A DNA stretch of 7,595 nucleotides from an uncultured Chloroflexota bacterium (GCA_937860285.1 CALMBS010000208.1:1-7595); one strand, 5' to 3'; shown: positions 1 to 5,803, counted from the stretch's first letter. A program made the numbers and translations. Notes: generated by a model from the letters alone, not told the origin.

Positions 1-503
1 GCACCGTGGTGGTGCTCGACCGGCCGCGCCATGAGCAGCTGATCGCCGACATCAGGAGCGCCGGCGCCCGGATCAAGCTGATCTCCGACGGCGATGTCGC
101 CGCCGGCATCCAGGCGGCCCTGCCTGACACCGGGGTGGATGTGCTGATGGGGGTGGGGGGAACACCCGAGGGGGTCCTCACCGCCGCCGCCATCCGCTGC
201 ATCGGCGGCGTCATCCAGTGCAAGCCCTGGCCGCGCGACGACAAGGACAGAAAGGCCGCCCTTGCCGCCGGGCTGGACCTGGAGCAGGTCTACAGCACGG
301 AGGACCTGGTGGGCGGCGAGGATGTGTTCTTCGCGGCCACCGGCGTCAGCACCGGCGAGATGCTGAAGGGGGTGCGGTACTTCGCCGGTGGGGCCCAGAC
401 GCACTCCATGGCCATGCGTTCCCGGTCCGGCACCATCCGCTGGGTCGACTCGTGGCACAACTTCCAGCGCCTGGACAAGATGAGCGCCTTCCAGTTCCAT
501 TGA
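1..503 (+). CDS. glpX: Fructose-1,6-bisphosphatase class II (GlpX), C-terminal part
   Basis: This is the 3' part of a gene that begins before the window; the frame is open from base 3 and ends at TGA 501-503, leaving 166 residues. GlpX enzymes are cytosolic, metal-dependent phosphatases that hydrolyse fructose-1,6-bisphosphate to fructose-6-phosphate in gluconeogenesis; some also act on sedoheptulose-1,7-bisphosphate. Family landmarks seen in order are LDRPRH near the visible start, LISDGDV, the GGTPEG motif (about bases 156-173; its Glu is expected to be a metal ligand), WPRDD, DVFFAATGV, LKGVRY, and the end motif RSRSGTIRWVDS. The family is usually about 320-340 residues, so roughly half is missing because of the window edge, not because of damage. 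The visible N-terminal codons are not a real start. It converges on the iron-sulfur gene with 36 bases between the stops. Whether it is the cell's only FBPase cannot be judged here. Confidence 0.95.
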   Translation, partial: TVVVLDRPRHEQLIADIRSAGARIKLISDGDVAAGIQAALPDTGVDVLMGVGGTPEGVLTAAAIRCIGGVIQCKPWPRDDKDRKAALAAGLDLEQVYSTEDLVGGEDVFFAATGVSTGEMLKGVRYFAGGAQTHSMAMRSRSGTIRWVDSWHNFQRLDKMSAFQFH

Positions 504-511
504 GCGGGCGG

Positions 512-538
512 CCGCGCCGCCAGTCCGGACGGGCGCGG
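512..538. terminator. GC-rich hairpin between convergent genes
   Basis: CCGCGCC (512-518) pairs perfectly with GGCGCGG (532-538). The 13-base loop itself contains the palindrome GTCCGGAC. It fills most of the 36-base gap between the stop of glpX and the stop of the iron-sulfur gene. There is no T-run on either side, so it is not a classical intrinsic terminator. It may slow polymerase or protect 3' ends of both transcripts. The function is inferred from position only. Confidence 0.4.
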
Positions 539-539
539 G

Positions 540-1703
540 TCAGGCTATGCGCCGCTGGTCGCCCACCAGCACCGGCAGGAACACGTTGCGCTCGCGGGGT
601 TCCAGAGTGATGGCCTGCTCCCCACAGTGGAGCACACACTGGCCGCAGCCGCAGCACATTCCGTCTTTGATCCTGGCCACCCCTGATGCGTCCACGGCTA
701 TGGCCCGGACCGGGCAGAACTCCTCGCAGACGCCGCATCCGTTGCACCTCCCGGCATCGGGCGCCCGGGCGATGTAGTAGGACTTCAGCATGAAGGGGAG
801 ATTCCCCCGGCTGTAGTTGCCCACCGCGCCGCAGCAGTCCCAGCAGCAGTTGCAGATGATGTCCACCTCGTACTTGGCCGGGAAATCCACCAGGGGCACC
901 AGGCGGCCCACCTGGTGGATGGCCCCCTTCTGCGCCGCGTTTCTGACCAGTTCGATGGCCTCCCGCCGGCTGATGCGCCGGCCGAAGCCCCCGTCGATCA
1001 CGTGTGCGGCCGCGGGCCCGATGCCGAGGCAGGCCTCGTCGGGCAGCCCCATCCGGCACGGGTCACCATCCAGCCTCCGCTGCTGCCGGCAGAAACAATG
1101 GCCTGCCGAGATGACCTCGTCCTCCGGCAGGGCCTCCAGGATGCTCAGGACGGTGTGCGGCGGAAAGACCCCGGGGTCCGCCGGCGGCGTCGCCTGGCCC
1201 ACCCTGATGAGCCCGGGCGCCGCCGGACTGACCGCGGCCAGGGACCGCTGCGGGCCCACGCTTTCCAGGATGGCGTTCAGGTCGTCCGGGGGTATGTCCC
1301 GGGCCATGGCGAAGTACCTGGTCACCCGGCGGGAGAACTCCCTCCTGTCCGGGGTGTCTCTGCCGCTCATGAGGTAGTGCTCGAACCAGCCGGGGAAGAT
1401 GCACATGATGTGCAGGAACGGCCCGTCCTCTCCCGTGCCGATCTCGGTGATGTGCCCCTTCTCCAGCAGGGCGCCCAGAAGGCGGTCGAACTCTGGTGCG
1501 GGGAGGCCGGTGCGGGAGCGGAGCTCGCTGCGCTCCAGGTTGCCTCCCCCCATTTTCAGGAGGAAATCCACCTCCGCGGGCTCCAGCGCGGCGTCGAAGA
1601 CCTCCAGCAGGTCATCGGTAATGGCCAGAATGGGCGTCGCCGACTGCCCGTTCATTAGCTCCGCCAGCTGCCTCAGCTTGTCCCTGTCGCTTGTCAGATC
1701 CAT
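540..1703 (-). CDS. Multi-cysteine 4Fe-4S ferredoxin-domain protein with N-terminal winged-helix-like region
   Basis: A 387-residue protein, probably cytosolic since no signal peptide or membrane segment is visible. Residues about 35-90 (ending LLGALLEKGHI) look like a small winged-helix fold. A middle region (about 195-295) carries GHCFCRQQ (C203, C205), then C216 and C225, then a very dense run at C284, C286, C287, C290 and C291. The C-terminus is a two-cluster ferredoxin: CxxCxxCxxxCP at C320-C330 and CxxCxxCxxxC at C350-C360, the latter followed by Gly instead of the usual Pro. There are 19 cysteines in all. I recall similar unnamed ferredoxin-like proteins from anaerobic bacteria and archaea, but no defined reaction. 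Electron transfer or redox sensing is inference. The start ATG has a purine-rich GAGGGGGG (1708-1715) 4 nt before it. It lies 38 nt behind the P-loop kinase gene on the same strand, so the two are probably co-transcribed. Confidence 0.87.
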   Translation of the reverse strand: MDLTSDRDKLRQLAELMNGQSATPILAITDDLLEVFDAALEPAEVDFLLKMGGGNLERSELRSRTGLPAPEFDRLLGALLEKGHITEIGTGEDGPFLHIMCIFPGWFEHYLMSGRDTPDRREFSRRVTRYFAMARDIPPDDLNAILESVGPQRSLAAVSPAAPGLIRVGQATPPADPGVFPPHTVLSILEALPEDEVISAGHCFCRQQRRLDGDPCRMGLPDEACLGIGPAAAHVIDGGFGRRISRREAIELVRNAAQKGAIHQVGRLVPLVDFPAKYEVDIICNCCWDCCGAVGNYSRGNLPFMLKSYYIARAPDAGRCNGCGVCEEFCPVRAIAVDASGVARIKDGMCCGCGQCVLHCGEQAITLEPRERNVFLPVLVGDQRRIA

Positions 1704-1741
1704 CCCGCCCCCCTCTGGAGTGGATTCGTGACCTGGCTCGA

Positions 1742-2308
1742 TCAGCCGGCGGCCAGCAGCCCTCTTCGGGCCACCAGGTCCGCCACCGCCCGGTGCAGGT
1801 CCTGCAGACTGCCGTCATTGGTGAGCGAGTAGTCCGCCATCCCGGCGGCCTCCTCCACGCGGAAGAGATGCTCCTCGCCCGCATCCTGTTCCAGGAAGCG
1901 CTGGTAGGAGTCCGTGTCCCTCTCTTCGCCCCGCTGTCTCATCCTCTCGAAGCGCACCCTGGGATCGGTCACCGTCACCGCGATCAGAACGAAGGACCCG
2001 CGGAGGGCCTCCTTCAAGGTCCGCACGTCCTGCGGCGACCGGACCCCGCTTATGCCGGCCACCGGCCAGCCGTTCTCCCGGATCTTGTCGGAGACCATCT
2101 TCACGAAGCAGCCCTGGCCGTGCTTCCGGAAATACGAGTCCGAGATCTCCTGCAGGGTCGGCCGGTCAGGCGTGCGCCCCTCGCGCGCGGCGATCTCCCG
2201 CACCATGTCCCCGGTGGAGAGGAAGGGCACCCCGTACCGGTCTCTGAGGTACTTCAGCACCTCGTCCTTGCCCGAGCCGTTTCGGCCGATCACCCCGATG
2301 ACCCGCAT
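1742..2308 (-). CDS. UPF0200/dephospho-CoA-kinase-like P-loop nucleotide kinase
   Basis: A 188-residue P-loop kinase of the nucleoside-monophosphate-kinase fold. Features seen are MRVIGVIG followed by the Walker A loop GRNGSGKD (residues 8-15), STGDMVRE (31-38), which matches the conserved MGDVVRE-type segment of UPF0200 proteins, ISGVRSPQDV (86-95) where relatives have DGIRS, RFERMRQRGEERD (119-131) as the likely lid, and ADYSLTNDGSL (158-168), matching the usual AD-x-x-I-x-N-x-G-S-x-x-x-L close. UPF0200 proteins are mainly archaeal and have been linked to dephospho-CoA phosphorylation; that role here is inference, and other small-molecule kinase roles are possible. The residue after the P-loop lysine is Asp instead of Ser/Thr. 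The ATG at 2308 is chosen because GGAGGGAG lies just upstream and the protein then starts directly with the first beta strand. In-frame ATGs at 2323 and 2374 would add unconserved residues. First gene of a likely two-gene transcript with the iron-sulfur gene. Confidence 0.85.
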   Translation of the reverse strand: MRVIGVIGRNGSGKDEVLKYLRDRYGVPFLSTGDMVREIAAREGRTPDRPTLQEISDSYFRKHGQGCFVKMVSDKIRENGWPVAGISGVRSPQDVRTLKEALRGSFVLIAVTVTDPRVRFERMRQRGEERDTDSYQRFLEQDAGEEHLFRVEEAAGMADYSLTNDGSLQDLHRAVADLVARRGLLAAG

Positions 2309-2312
2309 GGTT

Positions 2313-2320
2313 CTCCCTCC
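2313..2320 (-). promoter_or_regulatory. Ribosome binding site deciding the P-loop kinase start
   Basis: On the minus strand GGAGGGAG ends 4 nt before the ATG at 2308; the GGAGG core is 7 nt away. It lies downstream of the in-frame ATG at 2323, which argues against that longer start. Confidence 0.8.
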
Positions 2321-2353
2321 CATGATACGCCAAAAGAAACACCCCAAACAAAA

Positions 2354-2432
2354 AGAGTCCGACTGAGCGCTCAATTCGGCCCATTTTTTTCTATTACGTT
2401 ACTGTAACCGTTGAGCGAAGCCCGTGGACTCT
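2354..2432 (-). promoter_or_regulatory. Nested inverted repeats in the P-loop kinase leader (candidate structured 5' UTR)
   Basis: Read on the minus strand, AGAGTCC (2432-2426) can pair with GGACTCT (2360-2354). Inside that, CGCTCAA (2417-2411) pairs with TTGAGCG (2375-2369). Inside that sits the small palindrome GTTACAGTAAC (2408-2398). The outer stem runs straight into a T-run (2354-2350), as in an intrinsic terminator or attenuator. A competing compact hairpin is also possible: CCGA (2379-2376) with TCGG (2362-2359) around TGAGCGCTCA. All of this lies in the roughly 149-nt untranslated leader between the predicted transcription start and the kinase ATG. The pairings are seen in the sequence. 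That they form in RNA or regulate anything is inference, and I recognise no known riboswitch class. Confidence 0.45.
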
Positions 2433-2463
2433 AATTGTCGTATGTATTCAGTTGTCAGGCGGA

Positions 2464-2491
2464 ATTATATCACAATCCCCCGATCTGGCAA
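2464..2491 (-). promoter_or_regulatory. Sigma-70-type extended -10 promoter for the kinase/Fe-S unit
   Basis: Minus strand: TTGCCA (2491-2486) as -35, a 16-nt spacer, and a perfect TATAAT (2469-2464) as -10, preceded by TG-A to make an extended -10. Predicted transcription start is near 2457, giving a leader of about 149 nt before the P-loop kinase ATG at 2308. It is the best promoter match in the window. Confidence 0.75.
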
Positions 2492-2519
2492 GCCCCGGCC
2501 AAGCGTGGCCGGCCCGGCT
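2491..2519. repeat. GC-rich hairpin abutting the -35 box
   Basis: CCGGCCA (2495-2501) and TGGCCGG (2506-2512) form a perfect 7-bp stem with loop AGCG. AGCC (2491-2494) and GGCT (2516-2519) can extend it by 4 bp across a CCC bulge. There is no T-run, so it is a poor intrinsic terminator. It shares its edge base with the -35 element of the kinase promoter, so it could be an operator or an insulating structure; neither is shown. Confidence 0.4.
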
Positions 2520-2664
2520 GCGGGGGGGTGAGAAGAAAATGTGATGCCGGCCGCCGGCTGTGTCTCATCTGTTTCTAAGGGACTCTTAATCCCGTTCCAA
2601 TCCGCCGCAGCGTCAGGAGCGTAGAATAAGGTCAGTCTAGAACGGTCACCCCCGCTCCGGACGC
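2520..2664. other. Gene-free stretch between the kinase promoter and the terminator
   Basis: This is the rest of the 427-base gap (2309-2735). It contains a G-run with TGAGAAG (about 2522-2535), a short GC palindrome (GCCGG-CCG-CCGGC, 2546-2558), a 27-codon open frame on the plus strand starting at GTG/ATG 2541/2544 and ending TAG at 2624, and a small hairpin GGGA-CTCTTAA-TCCC (2579-2593). None is strong enough to call as a gene. A TAGAAT (2622-2627) could be a plus-strand -10, but no matching -35 is present. Confidence 0.5.
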
Positions 2665-2696
2665 AAAGAAGCCCATCTGCCGGGATGGGCTTCTTT
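2665..2696. terminator. Intrinsic terminator, perfect 13-bp stem, bidirectional
   Basis: AAAGAAGCCCATC (2665-2677) pairs exactly with GATGGGCTTCTTT (2684-2696) around a 6-base loop TGCCGG. On the plus strand the right arm continues into TTCTTTCTTT; on the minus strand the other arm ends in TTCTTT. It lies about 40 nt past the stop of the zinc-ribbon gene on the minus strand, which it probably terminates, separating that group from the downstream kinase promoter. The T-rich tail is better on the plus strand, where no clear gene ends. Confidence 0.85.
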
Positions 2697-2735
2697 CTTT
2701 GGTGCGCCCGGCAGGGCGCCAGGTCACCGCAGGCG

Positions 2736-3014
2736 CTACATCAGGGAGTCATCGTGCCGCAGGGACGGAGCGTCATCCGACGCCAGGACGGGATCATCCG
2801 GCCGCAGGACCGGCACGTCGACCGGTACGGTCTCGATGACCACCTCCTGCTTCCTGCTGGCGGAAGACAGCTTGTTCTGGAAGACCCTCTCCTCGCCGCA
2901 GAGCCGGCAACGGCCCTTGCTCTCGACCTGCTGAGACGAGTCGATGATCCAATAGTGACGGCAGTTGGACAGGACTGCCACCTGCGTTGCGGCCTCTTTG
3001 CGTTTTGCTGGCAT
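2736..3014 (-). CDS. Small zinc-ribbon-like protein with C-terminal tandem repeat
   Basis: A 92-residue protein with a basic start (MPAKRK), then a probable metal-binding unit: C18-x-H20 followed by YWIID, a 15-residue linker, and C36-x-x-C39 within GRCRLCGEERVF. This CxH...CxxC spacing fits a small zinc ribbon; short proteins with a similar CRHxW...CxxCG core are, as I recall, common in Dehalococcoidia, often of unknown function. After residue 60 the sequence becomes Pro/Val/Asp-rich and repetitive (see the repeat entry). The ATG at 3014 is preferred over an upstream in-frame ATG at 3080 because GGGGGAG (3019-3025) lies 4 nt before it and the extra 22 residues would be Arg-rich and unconserved. 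It lies about 170 nt behind the response regulator on the same strand and is followed by a terminator. It may be read from the same transcript; a dedicated promoter was not found. Function unknown; nucleic-acid or protein binding is a guess. Confidence 0.8.
   Translation of the reverse strand: MPAKRKEAATQVAVLSNCRHYWIIDSSQQVESKGRCRLCGEERVFQNKLSSASRKQEVVIETVPVDVPVLRPDDPVLASDDAPSLRHDDSLM
2748..2813 (-). repeat. Three-unit tandem repeat (21/21/24 bp) in the zinc-ribbon gene
   Basis: Three imperfect direct copies lie at 2793-2813, 2772-2792 and 2748-2771. On the minus strand they encode PVLRPDD, PVLASDD and APSLRHDD (residues 68-89). The units share the plus-strand core TCATC...CAGG-GACGG. Being in frame, they expand or contract the acidic tail by whole units. 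Confidence 0.75.
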
Positions 3015-3140
3015 CTTTCTCCCCCGCTCTACTCTCTCGGCGCCCCGGAACCGCTGCCCGCAGCGCCGTCTGCTGTCCATAGAGGGTACGACATCGGGTT
3101 TACCGCTGTGTCTCAGGGGCAGTTGCCGCCCTCACGGTAT

Positions 3141-3162
3141 CCTCACCGACCTTCGGGTGGGG
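3141..3162 (+). repeat. Short hairpin downstream of the response regulator
   Basis: CCTCACC (3141-3147) pairs with GGTGGGG (3156-3162), with one G-U pair, around an 8-base loop GACCTTCG. The pairing is better as plus-strand RNA than as minus-strand RNA, where a C-A mismatch appears. It lies in the 170-nt gap between the response regulator and the zinc-ribbon gene. There is no T-run, so a terminator role is weak. Confidence 0.25.
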
Positions 3163-3184
3163 AGTGTCTGCCGGGGACGTGTGC

Positions 3185-3580
3185 CTAGGTTGGCTGGTTC
3201 CCCGGCCGGGGTTGCCTTCCCTGGAGGAGGGCTCTGTCGATGGCGGACTGGAGCTCGACATCCTCGAATATCTTCACCAGGTAGGCCACCGGCTCAGTGG
3301 CCGCGGCGCGCTGGCGGGTCTCGTCGTCATCATAGGCGGTCAGGTAGATCACCGGGATGCCCAGCTTCTCCTTGATTTGCCTGGCGGCCTCGATGCCGTC
3401 CATCTTGCCCCTCAGAGTGATGTCCATGATGATGATGTCCGGCTGCATGGCCTCGGCCTGCTCTATGGCCTCCTGCCCGGTGGTGACCGCGCCGCACACC
3501 GCATGGCCCATGCCCTCGACCCTGTCCTGCGTCACCATGTTGATGACATTCTCGTCTTCCACCAGTAGTATCTTGGCCAT
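3185..3580 (-). CDS. Single-domain CheY-like response regulator
   Basis: A 131-residue stand-alone receiver domain. It starts MAKILLVEDE, with the acidic pair E8/D9. The phospho-acceptor is D53 in IIIMDITL, followed by the GKMDGIEAA segment typical of receivers that partner HisKA_2 kinases. T81 (YLTA) and K103 (YLVK) complete the active site. The residue after K103 is Ile, where almost all receivers have Pro (KPF). No DNA-binding or enzymatic output domain is attached; residues 121-131 are a short Pro/Gln-rich tail. Only 4 nt separate its ATG from the kinase stop, and GGAG inside the end of the kinase gene serves as its ribosome site, so translation is probably coupled. It should take phosphate from the kinase and act through protein contacts or a phosphorelay with a partner not seen here. 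Cytosolic. Confidence 0.97.
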   Translation of the reverse strand: MAKILLVEDENVINMVTQDRVEGMGHAVCGAVTTGQEAIEQAEAMQPDIIIMDITLRGKMDGIEAARQIKEKLGIPVIYLTAYDDDETRQRAAATEPVAYLVKIFEDVELQSAIDRALLQGRQPRPGNQPT

Positions 3581-3584
3581 GACA

Positions 3585-5693
3585 TCATCTCCGATCGCCA
3601 GAGGCGGTCCCGGCGTGCGCCACTTCCCGGGCCGGTTTGCCGCCGTCCGCAGGTGTGTCCCGGAAGCGGATGATGAACTCTGTGCCGTCCTGGCTGCTGC
3701 TGGCCTCCATGGATGCGCCGAGCTGGCCGGACAGGCTCATGGCCAGCTGCAGGCCGAGCGTATCGGCCTTGTGGATGTCCAGGCCCTCCGGGAGGCCGAC
3801 CCCGTTGTCGCTGATGGCCAGGGTGATGCTATCGCTTTCGTCAGTGTGCAGCGAGATGCTGATCCGGCCGCCGCGGCCGTCAGGGAAGCCGTGTTTCAGG
3901 GAGTTTGACACCAGCTCATTGACTATGAGACCGCACGGGACGGCCGTGTCTATGCCGATCACCACGTTCTTCTCCAGGTCCAGGTCCAGCCTGATCGGGG
4001 CGCTCTCCCGTCCGTGGGAATGCAGCAGGACCGTGGTCAGGTCCCGGATGTATTCGCCCAGCTCCACCGACACGGTGTCCTTGGACTGCTGCAGCCTCTG
4101 ATGGATCAGGGCCACCGACTTGACCCGGTTGCTGCTCTCGTTGAGGACCTCTACCAGCTTCTGGTCCCGGGTGCGCCGGGCCTGCAGGTACAGCAGGCCG
4201 GAGATGACCTGGAGGTTGTTCTTCACCCGATGGTGGATCTCCTTGAGCAGCAGGCTCTTCTGCCGCGCCTCCTCTTCATGCTTGCGTTCGGTCACGTCGC
4301 GCACCATCACCAGGACGTCGGCGCCGCCGGGCACTACCCTGGCCTCGTAGTGAGGCGATCCCGCGTCTGGCGACATCTGGAACTCGAAGACCTGTGTCTC
4401 TCCGGATTCGAGGGCCTTCCGGATGTGCGGCAGGCCCAGCTGCTTCATCTGTGCCGGGAGCCGCTCCGCGATGTCGTCCGGCAGGTCGCGGGAACCCGGA
4501 CCGCCACCATTGCCCGACGCTCCTCTGGCCCTCAGGGGCCAGCTGCCCTCGATGACCTCGCCGTCCTGGTTGACGCGGAACATGAGGTCCGGTATGGCCT
4601 CGACGAGGGCCCGGTTCCTGGCTTCGGTTTCCACCAGGGCGCGGTGCGACTGCTCCAGGGAAGCCAGCATCCTGTTGATGGCGCCGGCAATGTAGGCCAG
4701 CTCATCCCTTCCGCCAATCGCGACCCGCTCGGAGGAGCTGCGGCTGTCGGCCACGGTCTCGACGCTGGTGCGGAGGCGGCGCACCCTGCGCAGCACCAGA
4801 CTGTCGATGCCGACGACGACCATGAAGCTGGTGGCCAGGGCGAAACCGATGAGCAGGTAGATCATGTACCAGACCAGCTGCCGGCCTTGGGCAGAGATGT
4901 CCCTGGGCTCGTCTACCCTGAGCACCAGGGCCGGGTTCCCGTAGATGTCCGGAACGAGGTCATAGGCCGCAATCGTATCTCCATTCAGTTCCCGGACCGG
5001 GGACAGCTCTCCGCCGGACAGGGATGACATGGCAGCCTGGTAGTCGGCCGGAGGCTCCGGCTCATCGACCCGGCGCAGCTCCAGGGAGAGATCGGTGGCC
5101 AGGGAGAGGACCTGCGCCTCAGCGTCGCTGAGATAGCGGCCCATCACCAGCGAGCCGGCAATGGCCCCCATCTTGCTGCTCTGTGGGACTGGCTGCGATG
5201 CCACCAGCGCGGCGTGCTCCGGCAGAAGCAGTATCCCGGCCACGCTGCTGGTCCTGTCGGGGTGCCTGGCCAGTATGCTGTCGCCGGTAACGTGCTGCTC
5301 GAGACTGGGGAAAATAGGGGTCCGCGTTCCGTCCGAGGGATCGACCGCCGCGGAGTAGGCGACCTGTCCGGAGTTGTTGACGAACACCACGAAATCGATG
5401 CCCAGCTCGCTGAACGACGATTCGCCGAAGTTGACCGCGATGAAGTCCGCATTGCCGTCCTGCATGAACTGGTAGGTGTCCTCCCGGGAAGCCCAGCCTT
5501 CGACGCTGGACTCCAGGCCGGCCACGTCCTGGTCCAGGGCGATCGATGCTCGGGCCAGGTCCTGTGCTGCCTTCTCTCTCTCTACCGCGGTGAACCTGGC
5601 GGCGATCACGCTCTGGAGGGCGAAGAAGAGAGCAACGGTGATCAGGGCGCACGCTGCCAGGACTGCGATTGCCGTGCGGTGGCGGAGTGTCAT
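3585..5693 (-). CDS. Membrane sensor histidine kinase (CHASE4-HAMP-PAS-HisKA_2-HATPase)
   Basis: A 702-residue inner-membrane sensor kinase. TM1 is about residues 8-30; an outside domain of about 240 residues with the CHASE4-like segment ASREDTYQFM (68-77) follows; TM2 is about 273-300. HAMP (about 300-352) and a PAS domain (about 355-470, ending VRDVTERK) precede the catalytic part. The HisKA_2 dimerisation box is LLLKEIHHRVKNNLQVISG, with likely phospho-acceptor H488 (immediately before Arg). The ATPase domain has the N-box NELVSNSLKHGFP (N592, N597), DNGVGLP (629-635), TLGLQL (645-650) and GTEF (670-673). These kinases autophosphorylate and pass phosphate to a receiver, here surely the response regulator 4 nt downstream. 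The ligand is unknown. ATG 5693 directly precedes TM1, with a weak AGGG ribosome site. A GATAAT (5718-5713) could be a -10, but its -35 is poor. Divergent from the KAS III gene. Confidence 0.97.
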   Translation of the reverse strand: MTLRHRTAIAVLAACALITVALFFALQSVIAARFTAVEREKAAQDLARASIALDQDVAGLESSVEGWASREDTYQFMQDGNADFIAVNFGESSFSELGIDFVVFVNNSGQVAYSAAVDPSDGTRTPIFPSLEQHVTGDSILARHPDRTSSVAGILLLPEHAALVASQPVPQSSKMGAIAGSLVMGRYLSDAEAQVLSLATDLSLELRRVDEPEPPADYQAAMSSLSGGELSPVRELNGDTIAAYDLVPDIYGNPALVLRVDEPRDISAQGRQLVWYMIYLLIGFALATSFMVVVGIDSLVLRRVRRLRTSVETVADSRSSSERVAIGGRDELAYIAGAINRMLASLEQSHRALVETEARNRALVEAIPDLMFRVNQDGEVIEGSWPLRARGASGNGGGPGSRDLPDDIAERLPAQMKQLGLPHIRKALESGETQVFEFQMSPDAGSPHYEARVVPGGADVLVMVRDVTERKHEEEARQKSLLLKEIHHRVKNNLQVISGLLYLQARRTRDQKLVEVLNESSNRVKSVALIHQRLQQSKDTVSVELGEYIRDLTTVLLHSHGRESAPIRLDLDLEKNVVIGIDTAVPCGLIVNELVSNSLKHGFPDGRGGRISISLHTDESDSITLAISDNGVGLPEGLDIHKADTLGLQLAMSLSGQLGASMEASSSQDGTEFIIRFRDTPADGGKPAREVAHAGTASGDRR

Positions 5694-5803
5694 GTCGTTT
5701 ACCCTGTCTCAGATTATCCACCGCCGGGCTTACCTTTCGGTCTCACGTGGCTGGGTATGTGTCACGGAAGTCTCACATCGAGGGGGAGGAGGCCGGATGG
5801 TCG

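Noticed and set aside
915..1658. Open frame of 247 codons on the plus strand opposite the iron-sulfur gene.
   Set aside because: It overlaps the strongly motif-supported Fe-S gene and its translation is Arg/Gly/Val-rich noise.
2166..2384. Possible hydrophobic leader peptide (MGRIERSVGLFLFG...) starting at 2384 in the kinase leader.
   Set aside because: It has no ribosome site, and it runs on for 40-odd codons out of frame inside the kinase gene, unlike a leader peptide.
2571..2603. GGGA-CTCTTAA-TCCC followed by GTTCCAATCC resembles a tRNA-Lys(CTT) anticodon arm and T-loop.
   Set aside because: There is no variable loop between the parts, the T-arm does not pair beyond one base pair, and no D-arm or acceptor stem is present. 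Most likely chance.
2571..2603. The same stretch, starting GTTTC, looks a little like a CRISPR repeat.
   Set aside because: It occurs once only; there is no second copy, no spacer array and no cas gene in the window.
4014..5027. Open frame of 337 codons on the plus strand inside the sensor kinase gene.
   Set aside because: It is an antisense shadow of a clear histidine kinase, made by GC-rich codon bias; it shows no recognisable motif.
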